64,000 bases of DNA from CAVQLX01 sp963811605 (GCA_963811605.1 CAWESA010000001.1:248001-312000); one strand, 5' to 3'; positions 8,092 through 17,277 are shown, counted from the stretch's first letter. Notes: generated by a model not told the origin, from the sequence alone. Translations and numbers: made by a program.

Positions 8092-9525
8092 CTAGTCGGC
8101 CTCGTCGTCCGACGGCTCGTCGTCGCCCATGGCGCCCGGCATGCCCCCGCCCGGCATCCCGTCGGGCATGCCGGCGGCGCTGGGAACGGTCGTCGGTGGC
8201 GCGTCGACGCCGACGAAATCGCCCTGCTGCTTGTCGAGGCGATGGTACATGTAGTCGCGGATCTCGAAGATGGTCGGACCACCTTCGCGCATCGCGTAGT
8301 ACTTGTCGTCCTTCTTCGCGAGCAGCACCGTGCCCATGGGCTTCTGCTCGCGATCGACGATGGTCAGGCGCAGCTCGGGCGCGTCGAGCCCGAAGCGCTT
8401 CGGGTTCTTCGCCGGCTCCTCGGCGATGGCGGACCCCTTCAGGTCGCGCAGGTCGTCGATGAACCGCTGGATGGCGCCGCCCTTCGATTGCTTCTCGTTC
8501 TCGACCGTCCAGCCGCCCGGCTCGCCGTGCACCAGGGTCGCGCCCGGACCGGCCTTGCGCTCGAGCACCACGCGCCCGACGCGATCGTTGCCGAACCCGA
8601 GCACGGTCTTGTCGCGGAACTGCCAGGCGTCCTTCCCGAGCGTGCGGAACGACCAGTCGCCCAGCGTGACCACGGTGGGCTGGTCGGCGCGCTTGGCGAA
8701 GATCTGCTTCTGCGTGCCCTGGGTGGTGTCGTTGCCGATCTGCAGGGTCTGCGAGTCCTTGCCCAGCCCGACGGTGACGGCGAGGCGGGGCTTGTCGAGA
8801 CCGGCGGCGGCGACGTCGGTGTCCGGGAAGTCGACCGCGCGCGTCGAGCGGAGCGAGGACAGATACGAGCGCACCTCGGTGATGTCGGCGGGCTGATCGC
8901 CCGGCTCGATCATCCAGACGTCCTTGTCCTTCTTGACGATCGCGACCGGCGGCGCGCCGGTGGGAGCGATGTCGACGCGCGTGACGTCGTCGTCCTTGAA
9001 GGAGAGCAGCGACTTGTCGCGCAAATCCTTGGGTTGCTTGTTCAGCGCGACCTTGATGGTGCCCGGTACGAGCGTGACCTTGGCCTCGTCGCCCACGCGG
9101 ACGTAGGTCTTGCCGCCGATGGCGGCGTTCTTGCCGACGGCGATCGGCGGCAGCTCGCCCTTCGCGGTGGCGAGCTTCACGATGGGGTCGGGCTTGTCGA
9201 GGCCGAAGGTGGCGAGATCGCTCGCGGCCGAGTCGAGGGATTTCTGGATCTCGGCTCCCGTGAGGGACGTGAGGAGCGTCTTGACCGCCGTGTCGTCGGC
9301 GGGCGCGTCGATCGGCTTGGTGATGCGCCAGGCGCCGTTCTGCTTGCCGAGGGCGAGCTCGCGATCGGGAAAGACCAGATCGATGGCGGTGATGTCGTCG
9401 GCCGGCGCATCGATCAGCTTGGCCTTGGTCGCTTCCTGGCGTGCCTTCGGGACCTCCACCCAGTAGAGGTAGGCGCCGAGGCCCCCGACCAGCAGGAGCA
9501 GGACGAGGATCCGGCCGAGCTTCAC
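8092..9525 (-). CDS. DUF4340 domain protein, ABC-system accessory
   Basis: A 477-residue protein with one N-terminal membrane segment (RILVLLLLVGGLGAYLYWV) and an extracytoplasmic part carrying repeated DUF4340 modules. Each repeat contains a W-I-P or -DPIVKL-type strand unit, e.g. AWRITKPIDAPAD, VWMIEPGDQPAD and GWTVENEKQSKG, followed by a FGLDKP-like loop. The C-terminal ~40 residues are Pro/Gly/Met-rich and end acidic. It starts at GTG 9525, overlapping the GldG-like gene stop, and is the last gene of the ABC operon. DUF4340 proteins regularly accompany GldFG-type exporters; their exact role is not known. Confidence 0.85.
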   Translation of the reverse strand: MKLGRILVLLLLVGGLGAYLYWVEVPKARQEATKAKLIDAPADDITAIDLVFPDRELALGKQNGAWRITKPIDAPADDTAVKTLLTSLTGAEIQKSLDSAASDLATFGLDKPDPIVKLATAKGELPPIAVGKNAAIGGKTYVRVGDEAKVTLVPGTIKVALNKQPKDLRDKSLLSFKDDDVTRVDIAPTGAPPVAIVKKDKDVWMIEPGDQPADITEVRSYLSSLRSTRAVDFPDTDVAAAGLDKPRLAVTVGLGKDSQTLQIGNDTTQGTQKQIFAKRADQPTVVTLGDWSFRTLGKDAWQFRDKTVLGFGNDRVGRVVLERKAGPGATLVHGEPGGWTVENEKQSKGGAIQRFIDDLRDLKGSAIAEEPAKNPKRFGLDAPELRLTIVDREQKPMGTVLLAKKDDKYYAMREGGPTIFEIRDYMYHRLDKQQGDFVGVDAPPTTVPSAAGMPDGMPGGGMPGAMGDDEPSDDEAD

Positions 9526-11087
9526 GCCGTTCTCCGCCGCCACCAGACCCAGATGCCGAGCGCCATCAGCAGCTGCGGGATGATGAACACGGAGAGATAG
9601 AAGACCCGCGCGGCCTGCGCCGGGGTGAGGTCGGCGCGCGACGCGCGCACGCTCCGGCTGCGGATCGAGACCAGCTCGCCCTGACCGACGAGCCAGCCGA
9701 CGGAATTCAGGAAGAGGTCGCCGTTCAGCTGCGACTGCGCCAGCTGCTGGTTGTTGACGAAGGACGGGGTGCCGAACACCACCAGTCGCGCGTCGGTGAC
9801 GCCCTCGGGTGGCGTGAAGCCGAGGTCCTTCAGGTTGGCGGTGACCGCGACGGCGATGGAGACCGGTCCCTTCTGGTCCTTGTCGTCGAGGCTCGCGCTG
9901 CCCTGGACGAAGACGCCGTCGATGTCGGTCTCGGCCCAGCTCGACTCGCTGGTCTTCACCAGCGAGGTCGCCTGGATGCCCTTCTTGCCCTCGGCCGCCG
10001 GTGTGACGCTCGACGTCTGCGGGAAGACGGTGAAGTCGCGGAAGCCCGCCGTGATCGGGTGGGTGCCGTAGGTACGGCTGAGCGGGACGACGCCGAGTCG
10101 CGGTCCCTCGAAGAGGCGCACCTCGCGGTCGATGACGATGTCGTCGCCGACCTTGACGCCCCAGCCGGCAAGGAACGGGGCGAGCTTGCCGCCGCCGATG
10201 CGCGGGCCGGCGAGGGCGAGCAGGTGTCCGCCGCGCTTGAGGTAGCCCTCGAGCGCCGCGATCGCCTCGTCGGTGAGCGGTCGCGTGGGCCCCGCCAGCA
10301 CGACCACGCTGGCGTCGTCGGGCACCGACTCGACCGACGGCAGCAGCAGCGACTTGACCTCGTAGTTCTCCTGCTCGAGCGCGAGCTTCGCGCTCGAGAA
10401 GCCCTTCGGGTCCTGCGCATCCTGGAAGCCGGCCTCGCCGAAGCCCTCCGTGAAGTAGACCACCTTCTTCCCGGGGCGCGTCACCCGGATGATGCCGTTG
10501 GTGATCGTCTCCTCGGTCGGCTGGGTCACCACGAAGCTTTCCTTGCCGTACTGGATGTGCACGCTCGGCACGGTGGTGATCTTCATCTGCTCCGCGAGGG
10601 TCGGCTCCTTGTCGGGATCGAGCATGCGGGTCTCGACCTTGCCGGGTGCCGCGTCGCGGTAGCCGTCCAGGACGGTTTGCAGCTGGGGGTTCGCGCCGCC
10701 GTCGGTGAAGGCGGTGAGGACGAGCGTGTCGCCGAGCGCCTCGGCGACCTTCTTCGATTGCGGCGACAGCGTGTAGACGCTGGCCTCGGTGACGTCCCAC
10801 GCCTTGTGGTGACGGATGCCGAGATAGTTGAGGCCGACGATCAGCGCCACGAAGAGCAGCGAGTAGATCAGCGCGCCCGCGCCGTAGCGGGTAGATCGCG
10901 CGCCCACCAGGCTGCGCAGGTTCTCGACCCCGAACACCAGGAACACGGCGAGCATGACCGTGCCCAGGACCACGTTGAGCAGCACGTACGGATCGGTCGC
11001 CGGTGACGACACGAACGCCGTGGCGACGAAGCCGAACGCGAGGAACAGCAGGCCGAGCAGCCCGAAAACCGACGCTGATCTGCGCAC
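9522..11087 (-). CDS. GldG-like ABC transporter auxiliary protein
   Basis: A 521-residue membrane protein of the ABC-type uncharacterised transport family (GldG / DUF7088). Three N-terminal hydrophobic segments (residues ~5-28, ~38-55 and ~73-90) precede a large periplasmic domain beginning with the diagnostic WDVTEASVYTLSPQSKKV. A glutamine-amidotransferase-like Rossmann region follows (VVVLAGPTRPLTDEAIAALE, KRGGHLLALAGP), and a C-terminal transmembrane helix ends in WVWWRRR. It lies between the permease and the DUF4340 gene, giving ATPase-permease-GldG-DUF4340 order. In Bacteroidota this family supports gliding, but here no other gliding genes are seen, so a general exporter is more likely. 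Confidence 0.88.
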   Translation of the reverse strand: MRRSASVFGLLGLLFLAFGFVATAFVSSPATDPYVLLNVVLGTVMLAVFLVFGVENLRSLVGARSTRYGAGALIYSLLFVALIVGLNYLGIRHHKAWDVTEASVYTLSPQSKKVAEALGDTLVLTAFTDGGANPQLQTVLDGYRDAAPGKVETRMLDPDKEPTLAEQMKITTVPSVHIQYGKESFVVTQPTEETITNGIIRVTRPGKKVVYFTEGFGEAGFQDAQDPKGFSSAKLALEQENYEVKSLLLPSVESVPDDASVVVLAGPTRPLTDEAIAALEGYLKRGGHLLALAGPRIGGGKLAPFLAGWGVKVGDDIVIDREVRLFEGPRLGVVPLSRTYGTHPITAGFRDFTVFPQTSSVTPAAEGKKGIQATSLVKTSESSWAETDIDGVFVQGSASLDDKDQKGPVSIAVAVTANLKDLGFTPPEGVTDARLVVFGTPSFVNNQQLAQSQLNGDLFLNSVGWLVGQGELVSIRSRSVRASRADLTPAQAARVFYLSVFIIPQLLMALGIWVWWRRRTA

Positions 11088-11090
11088 GGC

Positions 11091-11864
11091 CTATCTCCAG
11101 CGAACCGATTCGACCGACCGGTGGGTGAGGAACAGCGACACGATCAGGATGGTGGCGAAGTAGGTCAGGTCCTTGGTGTCGATGACGCCCTTGGTGAACT
11201 GCTGGAAGTGGTCGGTGATGGAGACGTAACGCACCGCCGCCGACCAGAATCCCTGCGTCGCCTCGCCGAGCCACCCGATGGTGTAGAGCACCAGCAAGGC
11301 GAACAGCGTGCCCACGTAGGCGACGACCACGTTGTCGGTGAACGACGAGATGAGCGTCCCGATGGCGAGGAACGAAATCGCCATGAGGAAGAGCCCGAGG
11401 TAGCCGGAGAGCATCATCGGCAGCTCCGGGTTGCCGTAGCGCGAGAGCAGGAAGCCGAAGATGCCGGAGAGCACCACCATGAGGACGACCAGCGCCAGGC
11501 CGCCGAGAAACTTGCCGGCCACGATCTCCCCGATGCGCACCGGCGAGGTCAGCAGCAGCTCGTAGGTGCCGGAGCGCTTCTCCTCGGGGAACAGCCGCAT
11601 GGTGAGGGCCGGGATGATGAAGATGAGCAGGACGGACATGTTGTGCAGCAGGGGGGTGATCACCATCTCGTTCAGGTTGAAGCGCTGCAGCATCTCCGGG
11701 TTGCGCATCATGCTGTAGATGGCGAGCGTCTGGTTGAAGGCGGTGAGGAGGGCGTAGAAGAAGTATCCCGCCAGGGCCAGGAACGCGGCGAGCAGGACGT
11801 AGGCCACCGGGGACGAGAAGTACGAGCGGATCTCGCGGCCCGCGATGGTGAAGGCGTTGCGCAT
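11091..11864 (-). CDS. ABC-2 type permease (GldF-like)
   Basis: Permease of 257 residues with six predicted membrane segments, opening with the conserved cytoplasmic NAFTIAGREIRSYFSSP that precedes the first helix in ABC2/NosY-like permeases. FPEEKRSGTYELLLTSPV, the coupling-helix motif typical of this family, is present near residues 90-110. The ATG overlaps the ATPase stop by one base, so the two are co-translated. It forms the membrane channel with the upstream ATPase and the GldG-like protein. The substrate is not evident from sequence. Confidence 0.9.
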   Translation of the reverse strand: MRNAFTIAGREIRSYFSSPVAYVLLAAFLALAGYFFYALLTAFNQTLAIYSMMRNPEMLQRFNLNEMVITPLLHNMSVLLIFIIPALTMRLFPEEKRSGTYELLLTSPVRIGEIVAGKFLGGLALVVLMVVLSGIFGFLLSRYGNPELPMMLSGYLGLFLMAISFLAIGTLISSFTDNVVVAYVGTLFALLVLYTIGWLGEATQGFWSAAVRYVSITDHFQQFTKGVIDTKDLTYFATILIVSLFLTHRSVESVRWR

Positions 11865-12607
11865 CACGCGGGCGCCCCCGCGTCCTGCGCGAGGGAGACC
11901 ATGCCGCCGGAGATCGCCTGGGTGTAGACGTCCTCGAGCGAGCGGTCGCGGGTGAGGTCGCCGAGGGGCGCCTCGAGCACGACCCGGCCCTCGTTGATGA
12001 TCACGACCTTGTGGCACGCGCTCAGGACCTGCGACAGGATGTGGGTCGAGAGCACGATCGTGCGCTTGGCCCCGAGCGAGCGGATGAACGCGAGCATGTC
12101 GCGAATCTGGCCCGGATCGAGCCCGTTGGTGGGCTCGTCGAGGATCAGGACCTCGGGCTCGTGGATCAGCGCCTGGGCCAGGCCGACGCGCTGGCGATAG
12201 CCTTTCGACAGATGGCCCAGGAGCCGGCCGGTAACGGCCGAGAGGCCGCAGGTATCGAGCACGCGGTCGACCGCCGGCCCCACGTCGGACCGTGGCACGC
12301 CGTGCAGCTTGGCGGCGAACCGCAGGTAGGGCACGACCGTCATGTCGTTGTAGAGTGGCGGGTTCTCGGGCAGATAGCCGATCCGGCGCCGTACCTCGGC
12401 CGAGTCCTCGAAGACGTCGAAGCCGCACACCCGCACGCTTCCCGTGGTGGCCGGGATGAAGCCCGTGATGATGCGCAGCGTGGTCGTCTTGCCCGCGCCG
12501 TTCGGCCCGAGGAAGCCCAGGATCTCTCCCGGCGCTGCCGCGAAGGAGACGTCCTGAACCGCCGCGAGGTCGCCGTACCGTTTGCTCAGGTTTGCGACTT
12601 CGATCAT
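11864..12607 (-). CDS. ABC transporter ATP-binding protein (GldA-like)
   Basis: A 247-residue ABC ATPase with Walker A GPNGAGKTT, the Q-loop region YLPENPPLYNDMTV, signature LSKGYRQRVGLAQAL, Walker B VLILDEPTNGLDPGQ and switch His in STHILSQV. All catalytic residues are intact. It is the first gene of a four-gene minus-strand operon powering the GldF/GldG-like exporter. Upstream, a perfect TTGACA (12675-12680 read on the minus strand) sits in the divergent intergenic region shared with polA. Its expected -10 partner is poor, so the promoter is only tentative. Confidence 0.93.
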   Translation of the reverse strand: MIEVANLSKRYGDLAAVQDVSFAAAPGEILGFLGPNGAGKTTTLRIITGFIPATTGSVRVCGFDVFEDSAEVRRRIGYLPENPPLYNDMTVVPYLRFAAKLHGVPRSDVGPAVDRVLDTCGLSAVTGRLLGHLSKGYRQRVGLAQALIHEPEVLILDEPTNGLDPGQIRDMLAFIRSLGAKRTIVLSTHILSQVLSACHKVVIINEGRVVLEAPLGDLTRDRSLEDVYTQAISGGMVSLAQDAGAPA

Positions 12608-12696
12608 GTAATCGACTTGGACGAAGCTACCTGGCCCGGAATTCGGGGGCGCTAATTAACACCTCGGGTTTCCCTGTCAAGGACGTCGCCTCGACC

Positions 12697-15309
12697 ATGC
12701 CAGCGCGCATCTCGCCCCCCCGCCTGTATCTCATCGACGGCAGCGGCTACGTCTACCGCGCCTTCCATGCCCTTCCCGCGCTCAACACCTCGCGCGGGGT
12801 GCCGACCAACGCCATCCTCGGCTTCGCCAAGGTGGTGTCGAAGCTGCTGCGCGAGGAGAATCCCGAGCACGTGGCCGTCGTGTTCGACGCGCCCGGACCG
12901 ACGTTCCGCGATACCCTGTACGCGGGTTACAAGGAGAGCCGCGGCCCCATGCCGGACGAGCTCCGGCCGCAGATCCCCTACATCCGCCGCCTGGTCGCCG
13001 CCCTCAGGCTACCCGTGATCGAGCACGCCGGCGTGGAGGCGGACGATGTCATCGGCACGCTGGTGACCCAGGCCACCGCGGGCGGAGTGGAGACCGTCGT
13101 CGTCACCGGCGACAAGGACATGATGCAGCTCGTCGACGAGCGCACGACGCTCTTCGACACCTTCCGCGACCGGCGCATCGGCGTGGCCGAGGTCCAGCAG
13201 CGCTTCGGCGTCTCGCCGGTGCACGTCCCCGACGTCCTCGGGCTGATGGGCGACGCGATCGACGACATCCCCGGGGTGCGTGGCATCGGTGAGAAGACCG
13301 CCGTGGCGCTCGTCCAGCGCATCGGTCCGGTCGAGGCCATCCTCGCGCACCTCGACCTGGTCGAGGAGAGCGGCCTGCGCGGCGCCCGCAAGCTCCGCGA
13401 GGCGCTCGCGCGCGAAGCGGAGACCGCCCGCATCTCCAAGACCCTGGCGACCATCCGGCGCGACGTCGACATCCGGCTCGATCTGGAGGGCCTGCGCTGG
13501 GGTGGCCCTGACCGCGACGAGCTGCGCGCGCTCCTGGGCGAGCTCGAGATGCGCTCGCTGCTGCGCGAGCTCGGCGCGGGTGGCGAGGCGGCGGCGGTCA
13601 GCCTGCACGAGGTGACCGACGCGGCGGCCACCGCGGCGGCCATCACGGCGCTGGCGACGCCGGCGCGCGTCGGCGTCGTCGCGACCTTCGATTCGCCGCG
13701 CGCGACCGCCGCGCGACTGGAGCGGCTCGCGGTCGCGGGTCCGGACGATCCGGTGCTCGTCGTGGCGACGCCGGAGGAGCCCGCCGTGCAGATGGCCCTG
13801 GCGCCGCTGCTGAGCGATCTCGCGATCGAGAAGGTGGGGGCCGACCTGAAGGCGGTCCGCGTGGCGCTGGCACGACGGGGGCTGCGCCTGGCGGGACCGG
13901 TGTTCGATCTGTCGCTGGCGTCGTATTGCCTCAATCCGTCCCGTGCCGACCACGGCCTGGCCGGCCTGGCCGAGGAGCTGCTGGGCCAGCCTCGCGCCGA
14001 GCCCGACGGCGCGGAGGCGGATGCGCGGGCGGCGCGCCAGGCGCACGCGCTGCACGGCGAGCTCGACGCCCAGCTTCGCAGCCACGAGATGGACCGCCTG
14101 TTCCGGGAGCTCGAGCTGCCGCTCGCCGCGGTGCTGGCCGAGATGGAGCTGGCCGGCATCGCGGTCGACGTCGACGCGCTGGCATGCCTGTCGGCCGAGT
14201 TCGGCGCTGCGATGGACGCGCTGATGGAGGAGATCCACGCGGCGGCCGGAGGCCCGTTCAACATCAACTCGCCGCCGCAGCTGCGCGAGGTCCTGTTCGA
14301 GCGCCTCAACATCTCGACCCGCGGCGTCCGGCGCGGCAAGACCGGGCTCTCGACCGACGTCGACGTCCTCACCCGGCTCGGCCGCGATCATCCGTTGCCC
14401 GCGAAGATCCTCGAGTACCGCGGCCTGTCGAAGCTCAAGTCGACCTACGTCGACGCGCTGCCCTTGCTGGTCGACCCGCGCACCGGCCGGGTGCACACGT
14501 CGTTCAACCAGACGGTCGCCGCGACGGGACGGCTGTCGTCATCGGATCCGAACCTGCAGAACATCCCCGTGCGGAGTGAGGAGGGGCGTCGCATCCGGGC
14601 CGCCTTCGTGGCCGCGCCCGGCCACCGGCTGATCTCGGCCGACTACTCGCAGATCGAGCTGCGATTGCTCGCACATCTCGCCGACGACCCCGTGCTCATC
14701 GAGGCGTTCGCCCGCGACGAGGACATCCACGCACGCACGGCGGCCGAGGTCTTCGGCACGCTCGCGGTGTCCGAGGGCCGCCGCCTGGCCAAGGTGATCA
14801 ACTACGGCATCGTGTACGGCATGGGCCCGAGCCGTGCCGCGCGTGAGCTGGGAGTTCCGCTGGCCCAGGCCGAGTCGTACATCGGCGGCTACTTCGCGCG
14901 CTACAGCGGCGTGCGCCGGTTCATCGACGAGACGATTGCCGCAGCGCGTGAACGGGGCTACGTGACCACCGTCCTGGGCCGCCGTCGCTACCTGCCGGAG
15001 CTCGGGGCGCGTGACCCGGCCGTCCGGCAGTTCGCGGAGCGCGCAGCGACCAACACGCCCATCCAGGGCTCCGCGGCCGACCTGATCAAGCTCGCCATGC
15101 TCGAGGTGTCGCGCCGGCTGCGCGACGCGGGTCTGCGGGCGCAGATGCTCTTGCAGGTGCATGACGAGCTCGTGCTGGAAGCTCCCGAGGCGGAAGCCGA
15201 GGCGGTGACGACCCTGGTGCGCGAGGCCATGGAGGGCATCTGGCCCCTGCGGGTGCCATTGCGCGTCGATGTGCACTCGGGCGCGAATTGGGCGGAGGTT
15301 CACGGCTGA
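12697..15309 (+). CDS. polA: DNA polymerase I with degenerate 3'-5' exonuclease domain
   Basis: Family A polymerase, 870 residues, for Okazaki-fragment maturation and repair synthesis. It has an N-terminal 5'-3' exonuclease (residues 1-~290, with VEADDVIGTL and VTGDKDMMQLV), then a 3'-5' exonuclease-like region (~300-480) that lacks the expected Exo I Asp-x-Glu and Exo II Asp residues (VVATFDSP and GADLKAVRVAL instead), so proofreading is probably lost. The polymerase domain has motif A with Asp649 (ADYSQIELRLLAHL), motif B with Tyr703 (KVINYGIVYGMG) and motif C with His822-Asp823-Glu824. Tyr703 replaces the Phe of E. coli and Taq. ATG 12697 is chosen because the domain starts right after it. 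Confidence 0.95.
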   Translation: MPARISPPRLYLIDGSGYVYRAFHALPALNTSRGVPTNAILGFAKVVSKLLREENPEHVAVVFDAPGPTFRDTLYAGYKESRGPMPDELRPQIPYIRRLVAALRLPVIEHAGVEADDVIGTLVTQATAGGVETVVVTGDKDMMQLVDERTTLFDTFRDRRIGVAEVQQRFGVSPVHVPDVLGLMGDAIDDIPGVRGIGEKTAVALVQRIGPVEAILAHLDLVEESGLRGARKLREALAREAETARISKTLATIRRDVDIRLDLEGLRWGGPDRDELRALLGELEMRSLLRELGAGGEAAAVSLHEVTDAAATAAAITALATPARVGVVATFDSPRATAARLERLAVAGPDDPVLVVATPEEPAVQMALAPLLSDLAIEKVGADLKAVRVALARRGLRLAGPVFDLSLASYCLNPSRADHGLAGLAEELLGQPRAEPDGAEADARAARQAHALHGELDAQLRSHEMDRLFRELELPLAAVLAEMELAGIAVDVDALACLSAEFGAAMDALMEEIHAAAGGPFNINSPPQLREVLFERLNISTRGVRRGKTGLSTDVDVLTRLGRDHPLPAKILEYRGLSKLKSTYVDALPLLVDPRTGRVHTSFNQTVAATGRLSSSDPNLQNIPVRSEEGRRIRAAFVAAPGHRLISADYSQIELRLLAHLADDPVLIEAFARDEDIHARTAAEVFGTLAVSEGRRLAKVINYGIVYGMGPSRAARELGVPLAQAESYIGGYFARYSGVRRFIDETIAAARERGYVTTVLGRRRYLPELGARDPAVRQFAERAATNTPIQGSAADLIKLAMLEVSRRLRDAGLRAQMLLQVHDELVLEAPEAEAEAVTTLVREAMEGIWPLRVPLRVDVHSGANWAEVHG

Positions 15310-15367
15310 GTCCCGGCGCGGCGGCTGAATACCCTTGGCACCGACCCGTCTGATAAGCGGACGTGCC

Positions 15368-15955
15368 GTGGGGCCTAGCGATGGGGAGCTCGTCCAGCGG
15401 GCTCGGGATGGCGACCGGGAAGCCTTCCGGCAGCTGGTCGAGCGCTACCAGCGCAGGATCGCCACGCTGGCACTGGGAATGTTACGCAATCGAGAGGACG
15501 CCCTCGACGTGGTTCAGGAAACCTTCACCAAAGCCTATCAGAGCCTGGATCGATTCAAGGGCGACGCCAGCTTCTACACCTGGACCTACCGCATCGCCGT
15601 GAACCTCTGCATCGATCACCAGCGCCGTGAGAGCAAGCTCTCGCAGGTAAGCCTCGAGCCGCGTCAAGCGGAGCGGGCGGGCGATCGGAGCGAGGATCCT
15701 CTCGGGACACTTCCCGATCCGAGCGAGCAGGGCGATCCCTATCAGCGCACGCGGGACGCCGAGATCGCTCAGGGCCTCAGTCGGGCGATCGCAGAGTTGA
15801 CCCCTGAACACCGAGCGGTAATACTCTTGAGAGAAGTGGATGGGCTCTCCTACGAGGAGATCAGTCACGTGCTCGAGTGTCCGAAGGGAACGGTGATGAG
15901 CCGCCTCCACTACGCCCGGCGTCAGCTGCAAGAGCGGCTGCGCGGACTGCGATGA
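15368..15955 (+). CDS. ECF-type RNA polymerase sigma factor (RpoE-like)
   Basis: A two-domain sigma-70 family factor of about 195 residues. Region 2 covers SDGELVQRARDGDREAFRQL through NREDALDVVQETFTKAYQSL and FYTWTYRIAVNLCIDHQRRE. Region 4 covers LTPEHRAVILLREVDGLSYE with the helix-turn-helix EISHVLECPKGTVMSRLHYA. GTG 15368 is taken as start because AAGCGGA lies seven bases upstream and homologous domains begin there. TTG at 15335 would add 11 residues. It ends in an ATGA overlap with a zinc-type anti-sigma gene, so it is probably an envelope-stress factor held by that partner. Confidence 0.92.
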   Translation: MGPSDGELVQRARDGDREAFRQLVERYQRRIATLALGMLRNREDALDVVQETFTKAYQSLDRFKGDASFYTWTYRIAVNLCIDHQRRESKLSQVSLEPRQAERAGDRSEDPLGTLPDPSEQGDPYQRTRDAEIAQGLSRAIAELTPEHRAVILLREVDGLSYEEISHVLECPKGTVMSRLHYARRQLQERLRGLR

Positions 15956-16521
15956 CGTCGATGACCTGCGCCGACGTCGACCAGCTCCTCGACGCGTTCG
16001 TCGACACCGAGCTTCCCCCTCCGCAGATTCTCGACGTTGCCCGCCATGCGGCCACCTGTACGGCGTGCGATCTGGCCATCCGCGACATCGCCGCCCTGCG
16101 GCAGTCGGTGGCCGAGCTGGTCGAGCGCGAGGGACAGGCCATCGATCTCTCCGGGGTGTGGCCCGCGGTCGAGGTGGCCCTCCGCGGCCCCGCGCCGCGT
16201 GCCGCTCGCGTCGTCGCTCTGCGTCGCTCCATCCCGGCTGCGCCGTTCTGGGGCGCGCTCATGGCGATCGCGGCCAGCGTGTTCGTGTGGGTGAGCGGGC
16301 CGTCCAACGAGCTCGCCACCCAGGTGGCCACGCAGATGGCGTCGTCGGGATCGCCGGCGGCGACCGCCATGGCGCGTCCTGCGCCAACGCCCGTGCGCGC
16401 GGTGCGCTACAGCAACCATGCCGACATCGACCGGCTGGCCGGCAAGGACATCGCGGTCCGTCGCGAGCCGAAGAGCGGCACCACCATCATCTGGGTGAAC
16501 CACGTCGAGGAGGCGCGCTGA
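15952..16521 (+). CDS. Zinc-finger (ZAS-type) membrane anti-sigma factor
   Basis: A 189-residue protein overlapping the sigma gene by ATGA. The N-terminal anti-sigma domain has the ZAS signature His-x3-Cys-x2-Cys (ARHAATCTACDLAI) after a helix of the type CADVDQLLDAFVDTEL. A single transmembrane segment (APFWGALMAIAASVFVWV, near residues 100-118) is followed by a periplasmic tail with a RucC-like YSNHADIDRLAGKDIA element. It should bind and inhibit the ECF sigma factor at the inner membrane and release it on an extracytoplasmic signal. No protease site is obvious. Confidence 0.88.
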   Translation: MTSMTCADVDQLLDAFVDTELPPPQILDVARHAATCTACDLAIRDIAALRQSVAELVEREGQAIDLSGVWPAVEVALRGPAPRAARVVALRRSIPAAPFWGALMAIAASVFVWVSGPSNELATQVATQMASSGSPAATAMARPAPTPVRAVRYSNHADIDRLAGKDIAVRREPKSGTTIIWVNHVEEAR

Positions 16522-16976
16522 TGCTCGGCGTGGCCGTCGCGGCGCTGACGAGCAGTCTCCTCATGCTGCCCAGCACCGCCGGCGCCGAGCCGCAAGACCT
16601 CGACATCACGGTCATGACCGTGCACGCCGACGACCAGGGCCCGTGCGACCCGAAGCTCGAGGCGCTGCGTCCGCGGCTGCGGCGCCTGGCGGGATATCGT
16701 GCCTACCAGCTGGTGGGCGACCAGCAGCGCCGCGTGGCGTGGCGCAACACCGAAGCCTTCGACCTGGGTGACGGCCGCTCGCTGGTCCTCTTGCCGAAGG
16801 GCATGGAGAACCAGCGCGTGATGATGCAGGTACGGCTGCTCGACGGGCGCCGGCGCCTGGTCGATACCAACGTGCGGCTCGCGAACGGTGGCACCATGGT
16901 GTTCGGGGTCGGCCGCGACGCGCGCGGCGGCGACGGCGCGTTGCTCATACTCCTGCGCGCCCAGCACGACGAATGA
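16521..16976 (+). CDS. Hypothetical exported protein of the sigma/anti-sigma operon
   Basis: A 151-residue protein whose ATG overlaps the anti-sigma stop by one base. It has a signal peptide (MLGVAVAALTSSLLMLPSTA, cleavage near AGA-EP) and a strand-rich, Cys-poor mature part with alternating charged and hydrophobic residues, such as RVMMQVRLLDGRRRLVDTNV. I do not recognise a characterised family. The position as third gene of an ECF operon suggests a periplasmic partner or target of the envelope-stress system. Confidence 0.8.
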   Translation: MLGVAVAALTSSLLMLPSTAGAEPQDLDITVMTVHADDQGPCDPKLEALRPRLRRLAGYRAYQLVGDQQRRVAWRNTEAFDLGDGRSLVLLPKGMENQRVMMQVRLLDGRRRLVDTNVRLANGGTMVFGVGRDARGGDGALLILLRAQHDE

Positions 16977-17275
16977 CACGGGGCTGGCTCGAGGAGCTCG
17001 GTCGCCAGCTGCGTGGCGTGGCCGACACCTTCTGGGGCGAGGTGCGCAGCGGCGCGCTGATGCCGCTGTTGCAGCCGGTACCGCCGTGGGATCAGCGCTT
17101 TGCGTCTCCGGCCGTCGCCGTCGGCGGCCTCATCGCACTCGTGCTGCTGTCGGGTCTCGCCGTGGCGGGTATGGGCGCCTTGCTGCTGGCGCTCCTCGGG
17201 CTCTACCTGGTGCTGGTCGAGCTCTTCGGGGTCACCATCGAGGTGAGTCCACTCGGCGTGTTCACGTCGCGCTGA
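16973..17275 (+). CDS. Small hypothetical membrane protein of the sigma operon
   Basis: A 100-residue protein, ATGA-overlapping with the preceding exported protein. A cytoplasmic amphipathic N terminus (WLEELGRQLRGVADTFWGEV) is followed by one long or two short hydrophobic segments around residues 45-90 (AVGGLIALVLLSGLAVAGM, then LLLALLGLYLVLVELFG). No family is recognised. The four-gene run sigma, anti-sigma, exported protein, membrane protein has no spacing, so this is likely part of one envelope-response operon. Confidence 0.75.
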   Translation: MTRGWLEELGRQLRGVADTFWGEVRSGALMPLLQPVPPWDQRFASPAVAVGGLIALVLLSGLAVAGMGALLLALLGLYLVLVELFGVTIEVSPLGVFTSR

Positions 17276-17277
17276 CC

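Noticed and set aside
8092..12607. GldA/F/G-like operon as a gliding-motility system
   Set aside because: Only the ABC transporter part is present. None of GldB, K, L, M, N or Spr genes is near, so motility is not supported.
12653..12680. TTGACA with TAATTA as promoter of the ABC operon
   Set aside because: The -35 is perfect but the -10 matches only two of six positions; too weak to list as a feature.
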